DNA of 12,507 nucleotides from Myxococcales bacterium (lineage in GTDB: Bacteria > Myxococcota_A > Bradymonadia > Bradymonadales > Bradymonadaceae): the NCBI GenBank assembly GCA_007120615.1, contig SKNI01000107.1, positions 1 through 12,507 on the forward strand. The letters are read 5' to 3'. Every line of letters starts with the position of its first letter. Position 1 is the stretch's first letter. The notes below the pieces were generated by a model. The model had not been told where the DNA came from, did no database searches, and saw only the letters and a list, made by a program, of their open reading frames with translations. The position numbers and the translations under genes are program-made. Below are positions 1 to 6,369 of this stretch, piece after piece.

Positions 1-254
1 CAATTGTCAATCCGGCTAAGGGAGCTTGGAATTCAATGTTGCTTCGCGTCCAGCCCCAAACCCGCCTTGATTCTTTCCCTTTGCGTCTCGGCGGTTCTCC
101 GCGCCTCTGCGACGGCCCTTGCCCTTTCTTTTCTCTCTCTTCTCTCCTCCCCTCTCTCCCCTCGTCTCTCCCAAGTTATTGACTAGCGTCCCCGGTTCAT
201 GTTCCATATACCCACGTTGGTACCTATCGGACGAAAACCCTTCGGAGCTCCACC
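1..254. other. Non-coding leader region with homopyrimidine tract
   Basis: I see no credible gene here; the short open frames are low-complexity artefacts. Bases 122-163 are 42 consecutive pyrimidines. After a single G at 164 the C/T run continues to 172. Upstream, roughly 88-120, is a degenerate GCG-TCTC type repeat of the kind scattered through many bacterial intergenic regions. A TTGACT hexamer lies at 179-184, but the best -10-like partner (CATATA, 205-210) is 20 nt away, so no promoter is called. The stretch ends in the ribosome binding site of the next gene: GGAG at 244-247, 7 nt before ATG 255. Confidence 0.6.
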
Positions 255-2360
255 ATGAAACGCATCTGGCTCTTTTTTGCTCTTATCGCTATCGCCCTGC
301 TCTTTGGCTGCAGCCCCTCAGAGACCGGCGGCGGCGGCACCGACCCCCGGGCTCTATGCACCCCGGGCGAACAAGATGTCTGTGATTGCGAGAGCGATAA
401 TATGGTGGGCACCCGCACCTGCGCCCAGGACGGGGACTGGGACTCCTGTGAGTGCGTCTTCATCGGCGGTGGCGGCGGAGACGGCGAACGGACCCATCCC
501 CATGAGGGTCGAAATCAACTCCCGCCCTGGGGCGATGTCTCCGGCGACGGTGTGCCCAATAAATACGATAATTGCCCCTACGAATATAACCCCGACCAGG
601 CCGACACTGCCGGCGACGGCATCGGCGACGTCTGTGACAATTGCCCCAACGTGGCCAATCCCGACCAGGCGTTCAGCGAGGACAATCCCGTCGACGACCG
701 GGGAATCATCATGGGCGACGCCTGCGCTCCCGGCGTAATTTACGTCGACGCCGAGACCGACTCCTCCGGCGACGGCTGGCCCGATCTGATCGATAATTGC
801 CCCGGTCTCCACAACCCCGACCAGCTCGATACCACCGGCGACGGCGCCGGAGACCTCTGCGATAATTGTCCCGAGCATTATAACCCTCAGCAGGTCTCCT
901 CTCCGGGCAACCCCACCGATGACCGAGGCATCCGCGTCGGCGATGTTTGCGCTCCCGTTCCCAATAATATCCCCATCTGCAACAGCCGCACCGACGCATT
1001 TAAGCGACTCACTCCCAATATCTACGTGGTTTTGGAGTCGTCTGATGCCATGGGCCTCGCTCCCGACTTCGAAGAGCCCGGCGACGGCGACAACGGCGAC
1101 AACGGCGACAACGGCGACAACGGCGACAACGGCGACAACGGCGACAACGGCGATAACGGCGATAACGGCGATAACGGCGACGACCCTGATCCCGAAGATC
1201 CCGATCCCGAAGATCCTGACCCGGAAGAGCCCGAAGAGAAACCGTCCCGCCTCGAATTAGCGATGGACGCCCTCGACTCCATCACCAACGAGTTGTGGAA
1301 CGAAGCCCAATTTGGCTTTACGACCTTTTCCTTCGCCGAGCCCGAAGAGGTCTGCGATCCCACAGCCCCCCTGGAACACATCGTCACCAATATGGGGACC
1401 AGAAACTCCACCGAGTGGCAGACCATCTATGAAGACGTCGAAGCCGAAGGCCACGCTCCCATCTACCTGGCCATTCGAGACGTCCAGGAAAACGAGCGCT
1501 TCACCGATCCTGACGACTCCGATGATGAGATTCGCCCCTCTGTGATCCTCTTGATCACCAGCGGCGCTCCCGACTGCGACCCCGACTTCGACGAAGAAAC
1601 CGACGAAGAGTCAGTGCTCGTCGACAACGTCGTTGTCGCCCTCGAAGAGCTCCACACCGAAGAGGGCGTGCCCACCTATATTTTGAGCTTCCCCGAAGAC
1701 GTCAACGAGGCGGTCTTTGCCCAGCTGGCCACCGCCGGCGGCACCGACGAGCCCTTCTTAAGCGACGCCATCGAAGAACTCATCGCCTCCTTTAGAGGCC
1801 TCTCCGACACCGTGCTCTGCACCCAACCGCTGGTGGCCACCCCTCAGGACCTCAACAAAATCTGGGTCTCCATCGGCGGTGAATACCTCGACCGCGACGA
1901 ATACCACTACGACGAAGACAACAACGCCCTGGTCCTGGCCGACCACGTCTGCACCGAACTCGAGGCGATGGACGAGGCCGACTTCTTGGCCCTCTCCACC
2001 GAGATCAAAATGGGCTGCACCGACGCCTGCGTCACGGAGCAACCCCGTGGCCTCTGCGATCTTTATTACGAGACCTGCGGCGGCCCCTACGCCTGCAATA
2101 GCTGCTCCCCCGAGATTTGCGATGGTCAGGATAATAATTGCACCGGCGTCATCGACGACAACTGCCCGGAGTGCGGAATCTTTCGCGCCCAATGCTCCAG
2201 TTCTTCCGACTGCTGCTCCCCCTTCGTATGCAATAGCGATGGAACCTGCGGCCACGAGTGTTATCCCTCGGGTACCGCCTGCAGCAATAACGACCAATGC
2301 TGCAGCGGTGATTGCCAGGGCGCAAGCGCTGGGACCCTCGGTTCCTGCACCACGCCCTGA
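255..2360 (+). CDS. Lipoprotein with TSP3 repeats, degenerate VWA domain and MopE/knottin-like Cys-rich tail
   Basis: Predicted outer-surface lipoprotein of 701 aa, probably adhesive or calcium-binding; no enzyme motif is seen. Residues 1-19 form a lipoprotein signal peptide (KR, hydrophobic core, lipobox LFGC, Cys19). Residues 35-67 are Cys-rich. Residues 94-159 and 169-234 are two copies, offset by exactly 75, of a thrombospondin type-3 block with D-x-x-GDG and DNCPxxxNPDQ motifs. Residues 255-520 resemble a VWA domain: strand NIYVVLESSDAMG, a low-complexity insert (276-329; ten GDN units then three PDPED-type units), helix SRLELAMDAL, strand SVILLITSGAPD. All three metal-site (MIDAS) positions look altered. 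Residues 619-637 contain ICDGQDNNC, as in MopE-type metal-binding repeats. Residues 647-698 hold CC-containing knottin-like clusters. ATG 255 has GGAG 7 nt upstream. The gene appears monocistronic and ends at a hairpin facing a convergent lipoprotein gene. The start and export are sure; the role is inferred. Confidence 0.9.
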   Translation: MKRIWLFFALIAIALLFGCSPSETGGGGTDPRALCTPGEQDVCDCESDNMVGTRTCAQDGDWDSCECVFIGGGGGDGERTHPHEGRNQLPPWGDVSGDGVPNKYDNCPYEYNPDQADTAGDGIGDVCDNCPNVANPDQAFSEDNPVDDRGIIMGDACAPGVIYVDAETDSSGDGWPDLIDNCPGLHNPDQLDTTGDGAGDLCDNCPEHYNPQQVSSPGNPTDDRGIRVGDVCAPVPNNIPICNSRTDAFKRLTPNIYVVLESSDAMGLAPDFEEPGDGDNGDNGDNGDNGDNGDNGDNGDNGDNGDNGDDPDPEDPDPEDPDPEEPEEKPSRLELAMDALDSITNELWNEAQFGFTTFSFAEPEEVCDPTAPLEHIVTNMGTRNSTEWQTIYEDVEAEGHAPIYLAIRDVQENERFTDPDDSDDEIRPSVILLITSGAPDCDPDFDEETDEESVLVDNVVVALEELHTEEGVPTYILSFPEDVNEAVFAQLATAGGTDEPFLSDAIEELIASFRGLSDTVLCTQPLVATPQDLNKIWVSIGGEYLDRDEYHYDEDNNALVLADHVCTELEAMDEADFLALSTEIKMGCTDACVTEQPRGLCDLYYETCGGPYACNSCSPEICDGQDNNCTGVIDDNCPECGIFRAQCSSSSDCCSPFVCNSDGTCGHECYPSGTACSNNDQCCSGDCQGASAGTLGSCTTP
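534..956 (+). repeat. Tandem duplication of a TSP3 block (75-residue period)
   Basis: Codons for residues 94-159 (534-731) and 169-234 (759-956) encode two copies of the same arrangement: GDG, DNCP, NPDQ, GDG, DNCP, NP, DDRGI, GD-x-CAP. The offset is exactly 75 codons. The DNA has diverged more than the protein, so the duplication is old and kept at protein level. TSP3 repeats bind calcium through the Asp residues, which are preserved in both copies. Confidence 0.8.
1086..1229 (+). repeat. In-frame minisatellites encoding (GDN)10 and PDPED repeats
   Basis: From 1086 to 1175 there are ten perfect-length 9-bp units: seven GGCGACAAC followed by three GGCGATAAC. After a GDD-encoding unit (1176-1184), three 15-bp units (1185-1229) encode PDPED, PDPED and PDPEE. 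All units are multiples of three, so copy-number change keeps the frame. The split between a run of GAC units and a run of GAT units suggests recent slippage expansion. Confidence 0.9.
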
Positions 2361-2367
2361 TCAACGA

Positions 2368-2395
2368 AGGCCTCCAGTCAACAAACTGGAGGCCT
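2368..2395. terminator. Bidirectional terminator-like hairpin between convergent genes
   Basis: AGGCCTCCAGT (2368-2378) and ACTGGAGGCCT (2385-2395) form a perfect 11-bp stem with the 6-nt loop CAACAA. It fills the 44-nt spacer between the plus-strand stop (2358-2360) and the minus-strand stop (2405-2407). There is no good T-tract on either side, so termination efficiency is uncertain, but position and stem strength suit a shared terminator. Confidence 0.7.
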
Positions 2396-2404
2396 CCTGG
2401 CTGA

Positions 2405-3790
2405 TCAGCCACCGCAATTATCACATGACGGTCCCGACGAGCAGAAACAGCCTCCACCTTCGGAGCGATCCGTATTCTCATCGTGGACATCTTTATTTGC
2501 GATATTCTCAAAGGTTATCGAACCACAACCACCGGTCACCTCATGCTGGGAGCGAACGGTGATTCCAAATTGCGCGCTGTGGGTGATCAAGGCATTGGAG
2601 ATATCTACGCGAGCCAGGTTCTCCACGCTGCAGGTCGTTGAGTTGCTGGAGAGAACGATATTGCCCTGAGATGTCTCCCGGCCGTGGTGCCACTGATGCC
2701 CTCCACCGTGATGAACCTCGATATGGGAGAGCTTGTTGTCCGGAGATTGGGTCGCCGTAAAATACAATCCTCGCCAATGACCGGCTACCGCTTCGGTTCC
2801 CTCGAATACGATAGGCGCCTCTGAGGTTCCCTCGGCGGTCATCGCCGCGCCGCCGGATACTCGAATCCCCGAGTCCTCTTCGAATAAGAAATGGGCGCCC
2901 GGTTCAACCTGAAAATGAGCTCCGCCGGTGACGCTCATAAATTCCATCACCCGGTAGGGAACGTCTCGGGCCGGCCAGCTCGTGCTGATCGTGAGATAAT
3001 TCGATCCGGTGCCGGCAGAGTTGATCACCAGAGCGTCGAGGTCATTTCCTTCGATCACAACGTCGGTACCGATATTTCGGACGTCCTCGGCGTGAACCTT
3101 CAGCGCGATCTCGTTGTCCTCAAAGGTAGAGCTATTCACCACCAGGTTGGACTCGCCCGAGTCCGTAGCGATGATCGCCGCCCGCATATTCTGTGAAAAA
3201 TAGGAGTTGGAGACCGTCAAACTGGTATCCTCACCCGTCAGGACTATCCCTCCGTGGTTGCGAGGTTGTCGCCTGGTAGTCCAGGTCTCCGATCCGGCGT
3301 TTTGCAAGACCACGTGGTCCAGAACGCTGCCCGGCGCAGACGACTCAAGAAGGCGCAATCCTCGCCAATGTCCCCGCTCTTCCTCCAGTCCCAGAAAGCA
3401 GACCGGCTCGTCTTCGGTTCCCACCGCCGAGATGGAGCCCTGAGAGTGCAGGCGAATTCCCGCATTCTCACCGAAATAAAGCACCGTCCCCGGCTCGATA
3501 GTGGTCTGACCTTCCGTCACATCAAAGAGGCCCTCCAGGATATAGCAGGGCTCATCCATCACGCTATACTCCAACTTCCGCTCCGACGTCAGGGAGCCCG
3601 ACCTCGGTACCACCGTACAACTCGCCGGATCCGGTCGCTGCTCCAGACAGCTCACCCTCTCTGAGGTTTCACCATCTCCATCTCCGTTGCCTCCTTCAAT
3701 CTCCACACAGCCGATAGTGGCAAAAGCCAGAAAGGCTCCACTGAGAATTACCGCTACTCTACAATTCCAACTCATCATTTCATTCTTCAT
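2405..3790 (-). CDS. Duplicated parallel beta-helix lipoprotein
   Basis: Predicted lipoprotein of 461 aa with a right-handed parallel beta-helix (pectin-lyase-like) fold. Such folds bind polysaccharide or serve as surface scaffolds; no catalytic residues can be assigned. The signal peptide ends at lipobox TIGC (Cys28). Residues about 80-165 and 278-361 are homologous halves: each has a VEPG/IEPG-type strand, SGIR/AGIR, an EGT/VGT turn, then GHWRGL (140-145 and 337-342) and a histidine- or valine-rich strand. The second half adds HHGGGHQWHHGRE (360-372), a possible metal site. The C-terminus has four cysteines at 448, 450, 456 and 459. Start choice: several Met codons are clustered; ATG at 3790 is preferred because GGAG (3800-3797) lies 6 nt upstream, though ATG 3802 or 3793 are possible. 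A promoter candidate lies at 3879-3907. It is convergent with the VWA lipoprotein. Confidence 0.85.
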   Translation of the reverse strand: MKNEMMSWNCRVAVILSGAFLAFATIGCVEIEGGNGDGDGETSERVSCLEQRPDPASCTVVPRSGSLTSERKLEYSVMDEPCYILEGLFDVTEGQTTIEPGTVLYFGENAGIRLHSQGSISAVGTEDEPVCFLGLEEERGHWRGLRLLESSAPGSVLDHVVLQNAGSETWTTRRQPRNHGGIVLTGEDTSLTVSNSYFSQNMRAAIIATDSGESNLVVNSSTFEDNEIALKVHAEDVRNIGTDVVIEGNDLDALVINSAGTGSNYLTISTSWPARDVPYRVMEFMSVTGGAHFQVEPGAHFLFEEDSGIRVSGGAAMTAEGTSEAPIVFEGTEAVAGHWRGLYFTATQSPDNKLSHIEVHHGGGHQWHHGRETSQGNIVLSSNSTTCSVENLARVDISNALITHSAQFGITVRSQHEVTGGCGSITFENIANKDVHDENTDRSEGGGCFCSSGPSCDNCGG

Positions 3791-3796
3791 CATTCT

Positions 3797-3800
3797 CTCC
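3797..3800 (-). promoter_or_regulatory. Ribosome binding site deciding start at 3790
   Basis: GGAG on the minus strand. It is 6 nt from ATG 3790 and only 3 nt from ATG 3793. It lies inside the reading frame of the longer option (ATG 3802), which has no comparable site upstream. Confidence 0.55.
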
Positions 3801-3807
3801 ATCAAAA

Positions 3808-4128
3808 GAGGTATCTACCAACATTTTACCCCGTGAAAAAACATATTGCGAAACAGACGATATGAGGGGGGGTAAGGTTCTATACTCTGACGCATCTCGT
3901 AATTCAAATATTCTATTTCGAGTTCCGGCCTTCCGGACCGATCACCTCGTCAACGCCAGTGTAGCCCGCCGGGCTGTACCAGGCATGTATAGCAATTCGC
4001 ATTGCATCCAACCGCAATTTATGCGAATAAAGAACTTCTCAATGCAAAAGTTTTGACGTTCGTGCGTTCGCTTCGTTTTGAAGCACCAAAGTTAGTAACC
4101 CGACCCTATATTAGTTCAGGAGTCTACC
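3808..4128. other. Divergent intergenic region
   Basis: About 320 bases without a credible gene between the minus-strand lipoprotein and the plus-strand membrane protein. It holds the minus-strand promoter candidate (3879-3907), a run of seven G (3866-3872) and short inverted repeats, such as GCAAT/ATTGC around 3990-4003 and a small stem at about 3961-3979. TTGACG at 4053-4058 could be a -35 for the plus-strand gene, but the sequence 17 nt on (TTTTGA) is a poor -10, so its promoter is not located. AGGAG at 4118-4122 is the ribosome binding site of the next gene. Confidence 0.5.
3879..3907 (-). promoter_or_regulatory. Sigma70-like promoter for the beta-helix lipoprotein
   Basis: On the minus strand, TTGAAT (3907-3902) and TATAGA (3884-3879) are separated by exactly 17 nt. 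Each matches the consensus hexamer at 4 of 6 bases. The leader to the start codon would be about 85 nt. A second AT-rich hexamer, TAAAAT, lies closer to the gene but has no recognisable -35. Confidence 0.4.
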
Positions 4129-4548
4129 ATGGAAGCTCTATCCTTTTTGCCCATTCTCGCTCAATCCGACGGCGGCGGTGCCGGTGCCATCATTGGCGCT
4201 CTCTTCAGCCTGGTCATCACCTTTGGCTTTCTGGCCATCATGCTCGGTAGCCTGTGGAAGGTCTTCACCAAGGCCGGGCACCCCGGTTGGGCAGCGATCG
4301 TCCCGATTTATAATGTTTATATTATGTTGATGATCGCCAAAAAAGAAGCCTGGTGGATCATCCTCTTCTTCATCCCCGTGGTCAGCTTCATCGTGGCCAT
4401 TCTGGTCTCCATCGAAATCGCCAAAGCCTTCGGCAAAGGCGCCGGATTCGGCCTGGGCCTGGCTTTTTTCCCGTTCATCTTCTATCCGATCCTCGGCTTC
4501 GGTTCGGCTACCTATCAGGGCGGCGGCCAGTCGGCTCTCGCTACCTGA
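4129..4548 (+). CDS. DUF5684-like small integral membrane protein
   Basis: A 139-aa protein with three predicted membrane segments (about 18-40, 74-96 and 105-124). The central motif, WKVFTKAGHPGWAAIVPIYNVY (in part: KAGHPGW, PIYN), and the later IEIAKAFGKGAGFGLGL and FYPILGFG match what I recall of the DUF5684 family. Members are often next to or fused with signal-peptidase-like proteins, but their function is unknown. The start is clear: ATG 4129 with AGGAG 6 nt upstream. The first 17 residues (ending AQSDGGG) are short for a cleaved signal. No partner gene is adjacent: the upstream gene is divergent, and a repeat cluster separates it from the flavoprotein. The family assignment rests on memory of the motif. 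Confidence 0.8.
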   Translation: MEALSFLPILAQSDGGGAGAIIGALFSLVITFGFLAIMLGSLWKVFTKAGHPGWAAIVPIYNVYIMLMIAKKEAWWIILFFIPVVSFIVAILVSIEIAKAFGKGAGFGLGLAFFPFIFYPILGFGSATYQGGGQSALAT

Positions 4549-4560
4549 TAGCTACATAAA

Positions 4561-4605
4561 GCGGACACCCTCCGCGTAGAGAAAAGAAGCGCTTTTTTTG
4601 CGGAG
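4561..4605. repeat. Palindromic unit 1 with A-GCGC-T core
   Basis: CTCCGC (4570-4575) pairs with GCGGAG (4600-4605). They enclose AAAAGAAGCGCTTTTTTT (4582-4599), itself self-complementary apart from one mismatch. A smaller alternative stem, GCGGA/TCCGC, sits at 4561-4575. It begins 12 nt after the stop of the membrane-protein gene. It could act as a terminator because of the T7 run, but the AT-rich stem makes that uncertain. Confidence 0.6.
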
Positions 4606-4667
4606 CGCGGACGTCCCCGTCCGCTCCCCAAAAAAGCGCTTTTTTCTTTTATGCGGACGAGGACGTC
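4602..4667. repeat. Palindromic unit 2 (GGAGCGCGGACGTCC family, A6-GCGC-T6 core)
   Basis: Arms GACGTCCCCGTCCGC (4610-4624) and GCGGACGAGGACGTC (4653-4667) are complementary over 15 bp with one mismatch. The core AAAAAAGCGCTTTTTT (4630-4645) is a perfect 16-bp palindrome. The left arm is itself a hairpin: GGAGCG-C-GGAC (4602-4612) against GTCCGCTCC (4619-4627). The same 15-mer, GGAGCGCGGACGTCC, recurs at 6212-6226, inverted at 6272-6286, and at 10905-10919. Confidence 0.85.
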
Positions 4668-4668
4668 T

Positions 4669-4743
4669 GTTCATGGGACACATCGGCCGGAAGACATTGC
4701 TGAACGCTATCTGCTGCAACGGCAATGCAGAGTTTGGCGCCGA
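4669..4743 (+). repeat. Dispersed repeat module B, copy 1
   Basis: This roughly 75-bp block, from TTCATGGGACACATCGG to TTTGGCGCCGA, is repeated at 10925-11000 with about 10 mismatches by hand count (about 87% identity). Its first part also occurs inverted at 4896-4912. In all three places it follows the GGACGTC palindrome, so the two modules probably form one element. Confidence 0.85.
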
Positions 4744-4818
4744 TGACATCTCTGTCATCGCCGTAGAAAAAAGCGCTTTTTTTTGTTAGGCGAGGACATG
4801 GATGTCCTCGGCGCCAAA
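4733..4818. repeat. 86-bp palindromic unit 3 with A6-GCGC-T8 core
   Basis: The 30-nt arms 4733-4762 and 4789-4818 are inverted copies matching at 26 of 30 positions. The outer 11 bp (TTTGGCGCCGA / TCGGCGCCAAA) are perfect. The core at 4767-4784 is AAAAAAGCGC followed by eight T. Each arm can also fold alone: CGATGACA/TGTCATCG (4741-4760) and CGAGGACAT/ATGTCCTCG (4791-4810). The result is hairpins nested inside a larger palindrome. Confidence 0.85.
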
Positions 4819-4895
4819 GACAACGTAGTACAGGGCGGGCCGCTCAACAGGCCGCTAAGAAGTGAATCAAATACCCGCGCTATCAGTACATCCTA

Positions 4896-4932
4896 CCGAT
4901 GTGTCCCATGAACAGACGGGGACGTCCGTGCT
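4896..4932 (-). repeat. Inverted fragment of the dispersed repeat
   Basis: Read on the minus strand, this 37-nt stretch runs from AGCACGGACGTCCCCGTC to TGTTCATGGGACACATCGG. It is nearly identical to 10906-10942, and like that copy it lacks the A-GCGC-T hairpin. It lies inside the open frame upstream of the flavoprotein, which argues that the frame there is not protein-coding. Confidence 0.8.
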
Positions 4933-4935
4933 TCT

Positions 4936-4941
4936 GAAGGA
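4936..4941 (+). promoter_or_regulatory. Ribosome binding site deciding flavoprotein start at 4949
   Basis: GAAGGA lies 7 nt before GTG 4949. The upstream alternative, GTG 4862, has only AAGAA-like sequence before it, and using it would translate the inverted repeat fragment at 4896-4932. Confidence 0.65.
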
Positions 4942-4948
4942 CTCTCAA

Positions 4949-6199
4949 GTGACCGAAGACTGGAATATCATCGTAATCGGAGGCGGCGCCGCCGGCTTCT
5001 TCGGGGCGATCATCTGTGCCGAGGAGGCCCCCGACAAACGGGTGCTGATCGTGGAGAAGTCTCGAAAGGTGTTGACCAAGGTTAAGATCTCCGGCGGCGG
5101 CCGCTGCAACGTGACCCACGATTGCTTCGACCCCAAAGCGATGGCGACTCGTCATTATCCCCGGGGAAATAAGGCTCTTATCGGGCCGATGTTTCGCTTC
5201 GGTGTGGCCGAGACGGTGCGTTGGTTTGAAGCACGGGGAGTAGAGCTAAAGACCGAGAGCGACGGGCGAATCTTTCCGACCACCGATGATTCCCAGACGA
5301 TTATCAACTGCCTCCGGGAGGCCGCTCGCGAGGCCGGCGTGGTCGTGCGAACGTCGACGGGGGTCAAAGAAATTACGCCCCGAGGTGGACGCTCGGAAAA
5401 CGGCGACGGCTTTGAGCTTCTCCTCGATGGGGGTGAGCGCCTCTTCGCCGACCAGGTCCTCCTGGCGACCGGCGGAACCAGACTCTCTCGAAGCGAGAAG
5501 CTGGCCCGAGGCCTCGGCCATAAGCTCCAACCCGCCGTGCCGTCGCTCTTTACCTTTCACATCGACGACGGCCGCATCAACGGACTTCAGGGACTGACCG
5601 TGGAGAACGTGGAGGTCCGCGTCGAGGGCCAACGCCTTGAAAGTAGCGGCCCTCTCCTGATCACTCACCGCGGCGTGAGTGGCCCGGCAATCCTTAAGAT
5701 CTCGGCCTGGGGAGCCCGGGCGCTTCACAACTTGGACTATCAATTTTCCATCGTCGTCAACTGGCTCCCCGGTGTCGACGTGGATCGCCGAATCGATGAT
5801 CTGCGCCACGGGGAGGGCAAAAAGCAGGTCGCTTCCCGGTCGTTTTTCGAGGCGATTCCAAAGCGGCTATGGCGCCGATTGCTCAAGGCCGCCGGCATCT
5901 CCAAAAAACGCCGGTGGGCAGAACTCAGCGCCGAGTCCCAGCGCTCCCTGGTCGGCGAATTGACCGAATGCCGCCTGCAGGTCCGGGGGAAGAGCACCAA
6001 TAAAGACGAATTCGTCACCTGCGGCGGTGTCCTCACCGACGAGGTCGATATGCGGACCATGGAGAGCCGACGCTGCCCCGGAGTATTCGTGGCTGGTGAA
6101 CTCCTCGATATCGACGGCGTCACCGGAGGCTTCAACTTCCAGAACGCCTGGACCACCGGCTTCCTGGCCGGCTGCGCTATGGCTGGAAGCACTCCGTAA
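4949..6199 (+). CDS. FAD/NAD(P)-dependent oxidoreductase, HI0933/BaiN-RdsA family
   Basis: Cytosolic flavoprotein of 416 aa, about the usual length for this family (PF03486/TIGR00275 type). Its substrate is unknown; family relatives include bile-acid and flavin-reducing enzymes. Residues 7-16 (IIVIGGGAAG) are the FAD-binding Rossmann motif. Residues 36-55 carry the diagnostic KVLTKVKISGGGRCNV. ATGG (173-176) is the second dinucleotide-contacting motif. LLITHRGVSGPAI (236-248) and the C-terminal CGGVLTDEVDMRTM and AGELLDIDGVTGGFNFQNAW (382-401) are also characteristic. The open frame extends upstream to GTG 4862, but those 29 residues are encoded by a dispersed repeat; GTG 4949, with GAAGGA 7 nt upstream, starts the protein just before the FAD strand, as in relatives. 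No operon partner is evident: repeats lie on both sides. Confidence 0.93.
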   Translation: MTEDWNIIVIGGGAAGFFGAIICAEEAPDKRVLIVEKSRKVLTKVKISGGGRCNVTHDCFDPKAMATRHYPRGNKALIGPMFRFGVAETVRWFEARGVELKTESDGRIFPTTDDSQTIINCLREAAREAGVVVRTSTGVKEITPRGGRSENGDGFELLLDGGERLFADQVLLATGGTRLSRSEKLARGLGHKLQPAVPSLFTFHIDDGRINGLQGLTVENVEVRVEGQRLESSGPLLITHRGVSGPAILKISAWGARALHNLDYQFSIVVNWLPGVDVDRRIDDLRHGEGKKQVASRSFFEAIPKRLWRRLLKAAGISKKRRWAELSAESQRSLVGELTECRLQVRGKSTNKDEFVTCGGVLTDEVDMRTMESRRCPGVFVAGELLDIDGVTGGFNFQNAWTTGFLAGCAMAGSTP

Positions 6200-6210
6200 A
6201 AAAGCATTTG

Positions 6211-6287
6211 TGGAGCGCGGACGTCCCCCCGTCCGCTCCCAAAAAAAGGGCTTTTTCTTTTAAGCGGCCGAGGACGTCCGCGCTCCA
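6211..6287. repeat. 77-bp palindromic element (MITE/REP-like)
   Basis: TGGAGCGCGGACGTCC (6211-6226) and its exact inverse complement (6272-6287) form 16-bp perfect terminal inverted repeats. The interior also pairs (CCGCT with AGCGG) around an AT core of seven A, GGGC and five T (6241-6256). It starts 11 nt after the flavoprotein stop and ends 7 nt before a promoter -35 box. It belongs to the same family as 4602-4667 and 10905-11000. It may act as a terminator for the flavoprotein transcript. Confidence 0.88.
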
Positions 6288-6294
6288 AATAAAG

Positions 6295-6323
6295 TTGACC
6301 CATAATGGCAGTCCCACTATAGT
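6295..6323 (+). promoter_or_regulatory. Sigma70-type promoter of the three-gene lipoprotein operon
   Basis: TTGACC (6295-6300) and TATAGT (6318-6323) are spaced by exactly 17 nt; each matches the consensus at 5 of 6 bases. Transcription would start near 6330, giving a leader of about 40 nt to ATG 6370. It lies just beyond the palindromic element, so the element's right edge adjoins the -35 region. Confidence 0.7.
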
Positions 6324-6369
6324 TCAGGCGGTTTTACATTATGTTAGAAGTTCCCACTCTGGTATCTCC

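Noticed and set aside
179..210. Promoter TTGACT ... CATATA for the gene at 255
   Set aside because: Spacing is 20 nt and the -10 matches poorly.
1086..1175. CRISPR-like array
   Set aside because: Units are contiguous 9-mers without spacers, inside a coding frame.
4053..4120. Promoter for the DUF5684-like gene (TTGACG, TATATT), and TAGTTCAGG shared with 6320-6328
   Set aside because: Hexamers do not pair at acceptable spacing, and the shared 9-mer is too short to mean much.
4598..4789. Open frame starting MRSADVPV across the repeat cluster, with a similar frame (MGHIGRKT) at 10930-11154
   Set aside because: Both are read from the dispersed repeat; similarity is at DNA level, substitutions are mostly non-synonymous, and there is no ribosome binding site.
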